Shown piece by piece: positions 17,643 through 24,569 of a DNA stretch of 48,803 bases. Under the pieces are notes generated by a model, which saw only the letters and a program-made list of their open reading frames with translations, was not told where the DNA came from and did no database searches. The DNA comes from Oxalobacter formigenes (GTDB lineage Bacteria > Pseudomonadota > Gammaproteobacteria > Burkholderiales > Burkholderiaceae_D). The translations under genes were made by a program, and so were the position numbers. The stretch lies in assembly GCA_019424645.1 (NCBI GenBank), contig JAHYZB010000037.1, forward strand, positions 1-48,803, written 5' to 3'. Numbering within the stretch: position 1 is the first letter of the stretch; every line of letters begins with the position of its first letter.

Positions 17643-17719
17643 TTGCGCCGATTTGAACGAGACAGCTTGCGGGCGCAAAGGGGGATCCTGAATAAATAAA
17701 TACGGCTAAAGCGAGCTTG
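17643..17719 (+). promoter_or_regulatory. SAM-II-like riboswitch aptamer upstream of metX
   Basis: The order and sequence of conserved SAM-II (metA-motif) parts are present. Stem P1 pairs TTGCGCC (17643-17649) with GGCGCAA (17672-17678). The loop begins GATTTG (17650-17655) and ends CTTGC (17666-17670). Downstream stands GCTAAAG (17705-17711), whose GC and AAG pair with CTTGC to form the pseudoknot; GCTT with AAGC extends it by one pair, and CGAG (17658-17661) can pair with CTTG (17716-17719). It differs from the compact form in having about 26 bases instead of roughly a dozen between P1 and GCTAAAG. SAM-II elements repress methionine-synthesis genes when SAM is bound. The position, right after a promoter and before metX, agrees. 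Confidence 0.72.
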
Positions 17720-17761
17720 GATGCAAGCCCGATATGCTGACGCTATTGGGCTTCTTTTTTT
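17715..17761 (+). terminator. Intrinsic terminator with overlapping antiterminator, metX leader
   Basis: Terminator: AAGCCC (17725-17730) pairs with GGGCTT (17748-17753), followed after one C by seven T residues (17755-17761). Antiterminator: GCTTG (17715-17719) pairs with CAAGC (17724-17728) around a GATG loop and takes most of the terminator's left arm. CTTG (17716-17719) is also the proposed partner of the aptamer pseudoknot. SAM binding would therefore free the terminator. This gives a transcriptional OFF switch; the logic is inferred from pairing. Confidence 0.7.
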
Positions 17762-17830
17762 ATCAGGAACAGGTTAACGGAATGATCGTTGCAACAAGGA
17801 TTGCCGATCATCGATTAAGACAGAATATTC

Positions 17831-18973
17831 ATGCCATCAGTTGGAATCGTTTCACCACAATCCATGCATTTTGCCGAACCGCTTGTCCTGCAGAGCGGGG
17901 CATCGATAGCGGATTACACGCTGGTATATGAGACATATGGTGAACTGAATGCGGATAAAACGAATGCCGTTCTGGTTTGCCATGCCTTGAATGCATCGCA
18001 TCATGTTGCCGGTTACTATGCCGACAATCCGAAAGACACCGGTTGGTGGGATAACATGGTCGGGCCAGGAAAACCGGTCGATACGAACCGTTTCTTTGTG
18101 ATCGGGGTCAATAACCTGGGGTCGTGTTTCGGATCGACCGGCCCGATGGATATCAATTTCGAGACCGGGAAGCCCTACGGAGCCAATTTCCCGGTACTGA
18201 CTGTTGAAGACTGGGTCGATGCGCAAGCCAGGCTGGCGGATGCATTGGAAATCGACCGTTTTGCGGCTGTGATGGGAGGCTCGCTTGGAGGAATGCAGGC
18301 GCTGTCATGGACCATGCAATATCCAGACCGCGTCCGTCATGCCGTCATTATCGCTTCAACTGCGCGCCTGTCGGCGCAGAATATCGCGTTCAACGATGTC
18401 GCCCGTCAGGCAATTCTGACCGACCCGGATTTTCATGGAGGCGATTTTTACGCGTATGGTGTCGTTCCGAAGAACGGTTTGCGTGTCGCCCGCATGGTCG
18501 GTCATATTACCTACCTTTCCAACGACGACATGTCCGAAAAATTTGGCCGTGACCTTCGATCTGGGGAATACCAGTTCGGTTACGGGGTCGAGTTCGAAAT
18601 TGAATCCTATCTGCATTATCAGGGTGAAAAATTTTCGGCTTATTTCGATGCCAATACGTATTTGCTGATTACGCGGGCGCTCGATTATTTCGATCCGGCT
18701 GCCCAGCATGGCGGTGATCTCGACAAGGCGCTCGCGAACACGAAAGCGGATTATCTGCTGGCTTCGTTCACGACAGACTGGCGGTTTTCTCCGGAGTGCA
18801 GCCGGGCGATCGTCCGTTCACCGGTCAGTAATGGCAGAAAGGTCACTTATGCGGAAATCGATGCACCACATGGTCATGACGCTTTCCTGCTGAATGATGA
18901 ACGGTATCACAAGGTGGTAAAGTCTTACTATGAGCGTATCTGGCAGGAAATAGATGGAGGCAATTTGTCATGA
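17831..18973 (+). CDS. metX: Homoserine O-acyltransferase MetX (probably succinyltransferase, MetXS)
   Basis: A 380-residue alpha/beta-hydrolase. The nucleophile is S151 in GGSLGGMQAL; the other triad members are D316 (FTTDWRFSPE) and H349 (APHGHDAFLL). It acylates L-homoserine, opening the methionine branch. In betaproteobacteria most MetX enzymes use succinyl-CoA rather than acetyl-CoA, which is the family expectation but is not read from residues here. A SAM-II-like leader and terminator precede the gene, and metW follows with a four-base overlap (ATGA). No strong ribosome binding site stands before ATG 17831, yet the N-terminus matches relatives. Confidence 0.93.
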   Translation: MPSVGIVSPQSMHFAEPLVLQSGASIADYTLVYETYGELNADKTNAVLVCHALNASHHVAGYYADNPKDTGWWDNMVGPGKPVDTNRFFVIGVNNLGSCFGSTGPMDINFETGKPYGANFPVLTVEDWVDAQARLADALEIDRFAAVMGGSLGGMQALSWTMQYPDRVRHAVIIASTARLSAQNIAFNDVARQAILTDPDFHGGDFYAYGVVPKNGLRVARMVGHITYLSNDDMSEKFGRDLRSGEYQFGYGVEFEIESYLHYQGEKFSAYFDANTYLLITRALDYFDPAAQHGGDLDKALANTKADYLLASFTTDWRFSPECSRAIVRSPVSNGRKVTYAEIDAPHGHDAFLLNDERYHKVVKSYYERIWQEIDGGNLS

Positions 18974-19590
18974 ATATGCCGAAGCTGAAAAATTTGCGCT
19001 CAGACCTCGCTTTCATTTCCAACTGGGTCAAGGATGGCGCTCACGTGCTCGATCTGGGATGTGACGACGGTGCCATGCTGGAATATCTTCAGAAAACGAA
19101 AAACTGTAGCGGCTATGGTATCGAAATTGACGATTTGAAAATTCCCGGCTGCGTTCTACGTGGCATCAGTGTCATCCAGCACAATCTTGAAAAGGGATTG
19201 CCCTTTTTTAAAGACGATTCGTTCGACACGGTTTTGTGTCTTTCAGCATTGCAGATGATGCAACATGTCGAGGGATTGTTGCGTGAAATGGCCCGCGTTG
19301 GCAATGAAGCGATCGTTTCTTTTCCGAATTTCGCCTACTGGCCACATCGTTTTTCATTGTTGGGCGGCAAAATGCCGGTTTCGCTGGAATTGCCTTATGA
19401 GTGGTATGACACACCCAATCTGAGATGTGCAACACTTAAGGATTTTGAAAATCTGGTGGATCTGCTTGGGTGGAAGGTGACTGACTGTGTGGCTTTGCAT
19501 GATGGCAAACCGGTAACTTTCATGCCGAACTGGCGGGGCAGTCTTGCCGTTTTCCGGCTTCAGAAGAAAATTAATTCCAAGCGCCCATAA
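18970..19590 (+). CDS. metW: Methionine biosynthesis protein MetW
   Basis: A 206-residue class I methyltransferase-like protein. The SAM-type loop is VLDLGCDDGAML (about residues 24-35), then SFDTVLCLSALQMMQH, and the family-typical SFPNFAYWPHRFSLLGGKMPVS. MetW works with MetX in homoserine acylation in many proteobacteria; its exact chemistry is unsettled. The start overlaps the metX stop by four bases and the stop overlaps the next start by one base (TAATG), so metX, metW and the permease gene are one coupled operon. Confidence 0.93.
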   Translation: MNMPKLKNLRSDLAFISNWVKDGAHVLDLGCDDGAMLEYLQKTKNCSGYGIEIDDLKIPGCVLRGISVIQHNLEKGLPFFKDDSFDTVLCLSALQMMQHVEGLLREMARVGNEAIVSFPNFAYWPHRFSLLGGKMPVSLELPYEWYDTPNLRCATLKDFENLVDLLGWKVTDCVALHDGKPVTFMPNWRGSLAVFRLQKKINSKRP

Positions 19591-20843
19591 TGTCCCTCGA
19601 TAAAAAATGGAAAGCCATGCTCGATCCGCGTTTGCTGATCTGTGTGTTCCTTGGCTTCTCGTCCGGATTACCCTTGTTTATCCTGCTGACGCTTTTGCAG
19701 GCATGGCTGACGAAATCCGGTCTTTCCATCAAATCGCTCGGGCTATTTGCCCTTGTCATGTTTCCCTATACCTGGAAATTCCTCTGGGCTCCCCTAATGG
19801 ACCGGTATTCCTTTCCATTGCTGGGGCGGCGCCGGGGCTGGATGGCATTGACACAGATTCTGCTATTTCTGTGTATCGGTTTTCTGGGCTGGCTTGATCC
19901 TGTAACGGAATTGACAATGGTTGCCGTTCTGACGACCGTGATCGCTTTTCTTTCGTCGAGTCAGGATATCGTGGTTGATGCCTTCCGGCGTGAACTGTTG
20001 CCGGATGAAGAGCAGGGGCTGGGTAGTGCTATTCATGTGAATGCCTATCGTGTGTCTGGAATGGTTCCCGGTGCGCTGTCGCTTATTCTGGCCGATATGA
20101 TGAGCTGGTCCGGCGTTTTCTGGATAACGGCAGCTTTCATGTTGCCCGGCCTGATTTGCACGCTTGTCATCAGTGAACCCAAAATTCATGGCGCACCGCC
20201 GAAAACCATTCGGGAAGCGGTCGTGCTGCCGTTCACGGAATTCATCGGCCGGGCTGGCTGGAAAAGCGCGCTGTTAATTTTATCGTTCATTTTTCTCTAC
20301 AAACTGGGTGACAGTCTGGCGACCGCGCTGGCGACCAAATTCTATCTGGACCTGGGTTTTACAATGACCCAGATCGGTGTGATTGCGAAGACGACCGGAT
20401 TCTGGGCAAGTCTCATCGGCGGCCTTTTGGGAGGGATATGGATAATTGGCCTGGGTATCAACCGTGCCTTGTGGGTTTTCGGGGTGGTACAGGCGCTGGC
20501 GATTCTGGGATTTTCATGGATGTCACTGGAAGGCCCCAATCCGATGTTGCTTGCCGCCGTGATCGGTTTCGAGGCCTTTGGCGTCAGCCTCGGTACAGCC
20601 GCATTTGTGGCTTACATTGCCACGACAACGGATGAACGATATACGGCAACGCAATTCGCGCTTTTCACCAGTCTTGCCGCCGTTCCCAGGACGTTTATCA
20701 ATGCGTCTGCCGGGTATATCGTGGATCAGACAGGATGGTTCATGTTTTTCAATTTGTGTTTCATTCTGGCGTTACCTGGCATGATGTTGTTGCCAAAAAT
20801 TGCGCCCTGGCGACAAAAACGGCATTTGGCGCAAGAACAATAA
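19590..20843 (+). CDS. ampG: AmpG-family MFS permease (muropeptide or related transporter)
   Basis: A 417-residue major facilitator protein with about 12 hydrophobic segments. The AmpG pattern is visible: GFSSGLPLFILLTLLQAWL at the start, PYTWKFLWAPLMDRY, and SSQDIVVDAFRRELLPDEE. AmpG imports GlcNAc-anhydroMurNAc peptides for cell-wall recycling. The coupling to metX-metW through a one-base overlap is a common Burkholderiales order and does not by itself show a methionine role. An alternative is a generic AmpG-like exporter of unknown cargo. Confidence 0.82.
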   Translation: MSLDKKWKAMLDPRLLICVFLGFSSGLPLFILLTLLQAWLTKSGLSIKSLGLFALVMFPYTWKFLWAPLMDRYSFPLLGRRRGWMALTQILLFLCIGFLGWLDPVTELTMVAVLTTVIAFLSSSQDIVVDAFRRELLPDEEQGLGSAIHVNAYRVSGMVPGALSLILADMMSWSGVFWITAAFMLPGLICTLVISEPKIHGAPPKTIREAVVLPFTEFIGRAGWKSALLILSFIFLYKLGDSLATALATKFYLDLGFTMTQIGVIAKTTGFWASLIGGLLGGIWIIGLGINRALWVFGVVQALAILGFSWMSLEGPNPMLLAAVIGFEAFGVSLGTAAFVAYIATTTDERYTATQFALFTSLAAVPRTFINASAGYIVDQTGWFMFFNLCFILALPGMMLLPKIAPWRQKRHLAQEQ

Positions 20844-20897
20844 AAAAATTTCCACGATGAGTGTAAAATTTCCGGTTTGAAAATAAATCGCTTGTTG

Positions 20898-20964
20898 CCT
20901 GATTTTTATGGCAATAATCAGGAAAAAGACGGATGTCATCCCGCACGGGTGGGAGTAAACATCC
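20898..20964 (+). promoter_or_regulatory. Structured leader upstream of trpB
   Basis: Two hairpins lie in the 5' region of trpB: CCTGAT (20898-20903) with ATCAGG (20917-20922), and GGATGT (20931-20936) with ACATCC (20959-20964), the latter enclosing a CCC/GGG inner stem. A 16-codon frame (ATG 20908 to TAA 20956-20958) crosses both and has a single Trp codon (20950-20952) two codons before its stop. No T-run follows, so if it regulates, it is not by simple intrinsic termination. Confidence 0.3.
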
Positions 20965-20990
20965 GAAATGTATTGAAAATGGGAGAAAGT

Positions 20991-22193
20991 ATGGCGCAGG
21001 AATTTTTGGAAATGCCCGACAAGGACGGTTTCTTTGGTGAATTTGGCGGGCAGATGATTCCACCCGAACTGAAGGCTGTGATGGATGACATTGCACAGGC
21101 TTACGAAGAGGTTCGTAACAGCAAGGAATTTCAGGATGAGCTTTCCGATCTTTACACCCATTACGTCGGTCGGCCAAGCCCTATCTTCTATGCAAAAAGA
21201 TTGACTGAACGTCAGGGCGGAGCGCGTATTTTCTTAAAACGTGAAGACCTGAACCATACCGGTGCCCATAAAATCAATCACTGTCTGGGACAGGCCTTGC
21301 TTGCCAAGCATATGGGCAAGACAAAAGTTATCGCCGAAACCGGAGCCGGACAACATGGTGTGGCAATGGCAACGGCGTGTGCACTGGTCGGTATCCCTTG
21401 CGAAATCCATATGGGTGAAATCGACATTGCAAAAGAACATCCCAATGTCACCAAAATGAAGATTCTGGGATGTAACCTGATCGCTGTTTCCCGCGGTACC
21501 AAAACGCTGAAAGACGCAGTCGACAGTGCTTTTGAAGAATACCTGAAAGATCCGCAGAACTTTTTATATGCCATCGGTTCCGTTGTCGGTCCTCATCCAT
21601 TTCCGAAAATGGTGCGTGACTTCCAGAGCATCGTCGGCAAGGAAGCGCGTGAACAGTTCCTGCAGCGGGAAAACAGACTGCCGGATGTCGTGACTGCCTG
21701 TGTCGGTGGTGGTTCCAATGCGATCGGTATCTTCACCGAATTCCTGCCGGATGAATCCGTCAAGCTGGTCGGTATCGAACCGGCCGGTAAAGGACTCGAT
21801 ACGCCAGATCATGCCGCTACCTTGAGCCTTGGCACGAAGGGAACACTACACGGCTTCAAATGCTATAACCTGCAGGATGAAAAAGGCAATCCGTTGCCGG
21901 TTTATTCGATTGCTTCCGGACTTGATTACCCGGGTGTCGGCCCCCAGCACTGCTATCTGAAAGATATCGGCCGGGTCCAGTATGAAGCGATTACGGACGA
22001 GGAATGTCTGGATGCCTTCCTCGTTTTGTCACGGATTGAAGGCATTATTCCGGCGCTGGAAAGCTCCCATGCCGTAGCTTATGCGATGAAAGTCGCCAAA
22101 GAACTCGGTCCGGACAAAACCATTCTGGTCAATCTGTCCGGACGAGGCGACAAGGATGCGGACTTCATCGCCAATTATCTGGGCATCAACTGA
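20991..22193 (+). CDS. trpB: Tryptophan synthase beta chain
   Basis: A 400-residue PLP enzyme. The cofactor lysine is K94 in NHTGAHKINHCLGQALL; the phosphate loop is VGGGSNAIG; HPNVTKMKILG and ASGLDYPGVGP are further TrpB1 signatures. It condenses indole with serine. Start: ATG 20991 has a GGGAGAA ribosome binding site just upstream and gives the family length; a longer frame from TTG 20877 would add an unconserved 38-residue tail. trpA and trpF, its usual partners, are not adjacent, so the gene is unlinked within this window. Its stop abuts the stop of an xthA remnant on the other strand (TGATCA). Confidence 0.92.
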   Translation: MAQEFLEMPDKDGFFGEFGGQMIPPELKAVMDDIAQAYEEVRNSKEFQDELSDLYTHYVGRPSPIFYAKRLTERQGGARIFLKREDLNHTGAHKINHCLGQALLAKHMGKTKVIAETGAGQHGVAMATACALVGIPCEIHMGEIDIAKEHPNVTKMKILGCNLIAVSRGTKTLKDAVDSAFEEYLKDPQNFLYAIGSVVGPHPFPKMVRDFQSIVGKEAREQFLQRENRLPDVVTACVGGGSNAIGIFTEFLPDESVKLVGIEPAGKGLDTPDHAATLSLGTKGTLHGFKCYNLQDEKGNPLPVYSIASGLDYPGVGPQHCYLKDIGRVQYEAITDEECLDAFLVLSRIEGIIPALESSHAVAYAMKVAKELGPDKTILVNLSGRGDKDADFIANYLGIN

Positions 22194-22262
22194 TCAGATA
22201 TCAACGTCGTATCGTATCGTCAGGGGAGCGTGGTCTGAAAACCGCTCTCCCTTGTAGATTTC
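22194..22262 (-). pseudogene. Remnant of the original 3' end of xthA
   Basis: Read on the minus strand, these bases encode EIYKGERFSDHAPLTIRYDVDI and then TGA. The part through SDHAPLT is the same as residues 239-253 of the intact xthA at 23666-24448, whereas the last residues differ (IRYDVDI here, IKYNFGY there). Its stop touches the trpB stop with no gap, as expected for an ancestral convergent trpB/xthA pair. Upstream of 22262 the similarity ends abruptly. It marks the left end of the inserted Shedu cassette. Confidence 0.85.
22216..22262. repeat. Left direct repeat of the Shedu cassette (attL-like)
   Basis: A 41-base exact copy (22222-22262) of 23694-23734, extended to 47 bases with one mismatch (C22221 versus T23693). 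It contains a bulged inverted repeat: GGG and GAGC near its left side pair with GCTC and CCC near the middle, with an inner GGT/ACC. Such symmetry is usual both in terminators and in recombinase core sites. Confidence 0.9.
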
Positions 22263-22355
22263 TGACTCAATAAAACAAGAGAATGCTCAGCAGTAACAAC
22301 GATGAAACTTTTCTCTAATCTGTGTGCCTTCCTTGGGTTTGTTGTGAATATTTCA

Positions 22356-23525
22356 TTAAGTATTATTTTGGTCGTCACTAGACGCTACTATAAATTTGGC
22401 TCTTTCATAAAGTTCGTCAAATGTAATAAGTTCTGGGCTGATGGTGTTGCGGCGAAAGAGCTCAAGAGATCTGTACTGTTCATGATTGACCCCGTGGTCA
22501 CCAATAAATTCAGATAAGCTTCCAACAACAAGATATGCTTTTGGCGAGTAATTAAACGCCTCTTCACCTGTGGGAAATCCCTTCGGATCTGTAATTGAAA
22601 GTTTACCCCGTATATTTTCCATAGCTAGTGCAACCGTACCTTGAACTTGTGATACCGCTCCAGCAAGCTCCATAGATGGTCCCCAGCAACCAGATCGATA
22701 AGGTTTATTACCTAATAGGGGAGTTTTATGAGTTTTTATCTCAACAAAGCAGAGACTGGATACTAAACCTTTAGATTTCATTAAAGCATCAACTCTTTTG
22801 CCATGTTCGCGAATGCTATGACCAGCTACGACTTGTTCAAGTTTTTTGTCATTCAAAGAAGCAAGGTATAGGTAACTAAGGCCATATCCAAAGATCCATT
22901 GGTTCTTTTCAAAGAATTGCTGCCACAAACTTTCATCGGTACATTGTTTTTTACTTTTTATGGAATCGAAGTACTTTGGATCTTCAAGAAGTTGTCGAAA
23001 GACTTCAAGTTGTTTTTTTCGATACCCAACTGCGATGACATCACTTCGAGTAATAGCTGACCGGAGAACCTCTGAGAAAAGTTCTTCATTATCCTTCACT
23101 AAGTTCTGTGCTTGCTGGTTGGAGAGAACAAGACTACGGAGCTCTTTATCTGTTATGTTGACTTTGCCTGATCCACTAAATTTTACGCCTTGAATATTTG
23201 CAGCAAACTCTAAAAGTTGACCAATTTCATCGCCTATAAATGAAAAGCTGGCATTGTGTGGTTTATCAGTCGCTACGGTGAATCCCTGAATATTTAAAAC
23301 AGAGATATACCTATTATCTTCGAAAAAGGTTGCTTTAATATAAGTAGATGCATTTTCTTTGTGTCGAAGTACCGTTTCATCTTTAACTTTCGCATAGGCA
23401 TAAGCATCAGGTGAATTTATGATCTTAGACGCAATTCGAACTCTACGATCGTTTTCCCCAAACGATTTGAGGCTTGGACTTATATATGTTTTCCCAGGAA
23501 TTGGGTTGTCGTAGGTGTCGTCCAT
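22356..23525 (-). CDS. sduA: Shedu-type anti-phage defence nuclease (SduA, DUF4263)
   Basis: A 389-residue protein. The N-terminal half (residues 1-190) has a Shedu-like region including STYIKATFFEDNRYISVLNIQG (about residues 60-80). The C-terminal part is a DUF4263 domain: SLWQQFFEKNQWIFGYGLSY (about residues 199-218), then a PD-(D/E)XK-type core with D246 in GKRVDALM, E262 and K264 in FVEIK, and Q293 and Q295 in AVSQVQ. Shedu is a single-gene defence system whose nuclease attacks foreign DNA. The gene is visibly more AT-rich than its neighbours and has different codon use, which indicates transfer. It stands alone inside direct repeats at the xthA end, 140 bases downstream of xthA on the same strand. 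Confidence 0.85.
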   Translation of the reverse strand: MDDTYDNPIPGKTYISPSLKSFGENDRRVRIASKIINSPDAYAYAKVKDETVLRHKENASTYIKATFFEDNRYISVLNIQGFTVATDKPHNASFSFIGDEIGQLLEFAANIQGVKFSGSGKVNITDKELRSLVLSNQQAQNLVKDNEELFSEVLRSAITRSDVIAVGYRKKQLEVFRQLLEDPKYFDSIKSKKQCTDESLWQQFFEKNQWIFGYGLSYLYLASLNDKKLEQVVAGHSIREHGKRVDALMKSKGLVSSLCFVEIKTHKTPLLGNKPYRSGCWGPSMELAGAVSQVQGTVALAMENIRGKLSITDPKGFPTGEEAFNYSPKAYLVVGSLSEFIGDHGVNHEQYRSLELFRRNTISPELITFDELYERAKFIVASSDDQNNT

Positions 23526-23665
23526 ATATGACCTAAACAGTTTTATAAATAGAATTTAGTGTTGCATATATACCCTTTTCAAAGTACATGATTTCTTATG
23601 TGGAGGCAATAATAAAGTTGTGGAGAAAACCACAAGAAAGAATGTCTACAAGGTTGATGTAAGAA

Positions 23666-24448
23666 TCAATAACCAAAATTGTATTTAATCGTTAGGGGAG
23701 CGTGGTCTGAAAACCGCTCTCCCTTGTAGATTTCGGCTGATACCGCTTTTTTCGCAATACCCGGTGTCGCGATCTGGTAGTCGATACGCCACCCGACGTT
23801 TTTAGCATAAGCCTGTCCCCGATTGCTCCACCATGTGTATGCCTCCCCGGTCGTATCCGGGTGCAGAAGGCGATAGACATCCACCCATCCCAGTTCATCG
23901 AATACGTCCGTCAGCCATGCCCGTTCTTCGGGCAGAAAGCCGGAATTTTTCTGGTTGCTTTTCCAGTTTTTCAGGTCGATTTCTTTATGGGCAATGTTCC
24001 AGTCCCCGCAGATAACGAATTCACGGCCGCTGTTTTTCAGTTTTTTCAGGTACGGATAAAATTCGTCCATGAAGCGAAATTTGGCTTCCTGTCGTTCCGG
24101 TGAAGAGGAACCGGAAGGGGCATAGAGCGAAACTAGGCTGAAATCCTTGAAGTCGCACTGGAGATAACGTCCTTCCGTGTCAAATTCCTTGCTGCCGAAA
24201 CCGTTTTCGACCTTGTCGGGCATTGTTTTAGTGTAGATGCCTGTTCCGGAATAGCCCTTTTTTTCTGCGCACTCAAAGTAGCCCTGATAGCCGTCCGGTG
24301 ACGCGACGGCCGGAATGATGTCACAGGACTGGGCCTTGATTTCCTGAAGGCAGACAAAGTCGGAACCGGAGCGGTTCATCCACTCGAGAAATCCTTTTTT
24401 GACCGCGGAACGGATGCCATTGAGATTGACGGAAGTAATTGAGAACAT
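23666..24448 (-). CDS. xthA: Exodeoxyribonuclease III
   Basis: A 260-residue exonuclease/endonuclease/phosphatase-fold enzyme. The metal-binding glutamate is E36 (LQEIK); GDWNIAH puts D149 and N151 in place, and SDHAPLT supplies D248 and H249. It is an apurinic-site endonuclease and 3' exonuclease in base-excision repair. All catalytic residues are upstream of the insertion point. The last seven residues (IKYNFGY) are encoded by cassette DNA in AT-rich codons; the displaced original end (IRYDVDI) remains at 22194-22214 and has the same length, so the enzyme is expected to work. Confidence 0.94.
   Translation of the reverse strand: MFSITSVNLNGIRSAVKKGFLEWMNRSGSDFVCLQEIKAQSCDIIPAVASPDGYQGYFECAEKKGYSGTGIYTKTMPDKVENGFGSKEFDTEGRYLQCDFKDFSLVSLYAPSGSSSPERQEAKFRFMDEFYPYLKKLKNSGREFVICGDWNIAHKEIDLKNWKSNQKNSGFLPEERAWLTDVFDELGWVDVYRLLHPDTTGEAYTWWSNRGQAYAKNVGWRIDYQIATPGIAKKAVSAEIYKGERFSDHAPLTIKYNFGY
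23688..23734. repeat. Right direct repeat of the Shedu cassette (attR-like), inside xthA
   Basis: Bases 23694-23734 are identical to 22222-22262, with an imperfect extension to 23688. On the minus strand the repeat encodes xthA residues 239-252 and part of the tail. It is the copy still in use as coding sequence. Confidence 0.9.
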
Positions 24449-24569
24449 GTTTTTTCAGGTTTCTTAAAACATTGATGATACTAAAAATAAAACGAACGTG
24501 TGCAAGCTACCTCTCCGGTTGACGACACGTTACAATATCGATGTTCTTTTTAAGAGATTGGGGATTGAA

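Larger units (their letters stand above)
22216..23734. mobile_element. Small integrated cassette at the 3' end of xthA carrying a Shedu defence gene
   Basis: Two 47-base direct repeats bound a 1.4 kb AT-rich segment that holds a single gene, the Shedu nuclease. The right repeat is part of the intact xthA coding sequence; the left repeat is a leftover of the former xthA end. This is the footprint of site-specific insertion into a gene's 3' end with restoration of the reading frame. No integrase, transposase or terminal inverted repeat is present, so the element is non-autonomous, was moved by a recombinase in trans, or has lost its integrase. Acquisition by homologous recombination between xthA alleles is the alternative. 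Confidence 0.72.

Noticed and set aside
17734..17931. 65-residue frame beginning inside the metX leader terminator
   Set aside because: It starts in the terminator loop, has no ribosome binding site and overlaps the real metX start in another frame.
20877..20990. N-terminal extension of TrpB from TTG 20877
   Set aside because: The 38 extra residues are not TrpB-like, and ATG 20991 has a good ribosome binding site.
22302..22517. Plus-strand frame at the left edge of the Shedu cassette, considered as an integrase or small cargo gene
   Set aside because: It mostly overlaps the Shedu coding sequence in antisense, is only 71 residues and shows no recombinase motif.
22216..23734. Insertion sequence
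   Set aside because: There is no transposase, no terminal inverted repeat and the direct repeats are far longer than normal target-site duplications.
22222..23734. CRISPR-like repeat
   Set aside because: Only two copies 1.4 kb apart, both derived from xthA coding sequence.
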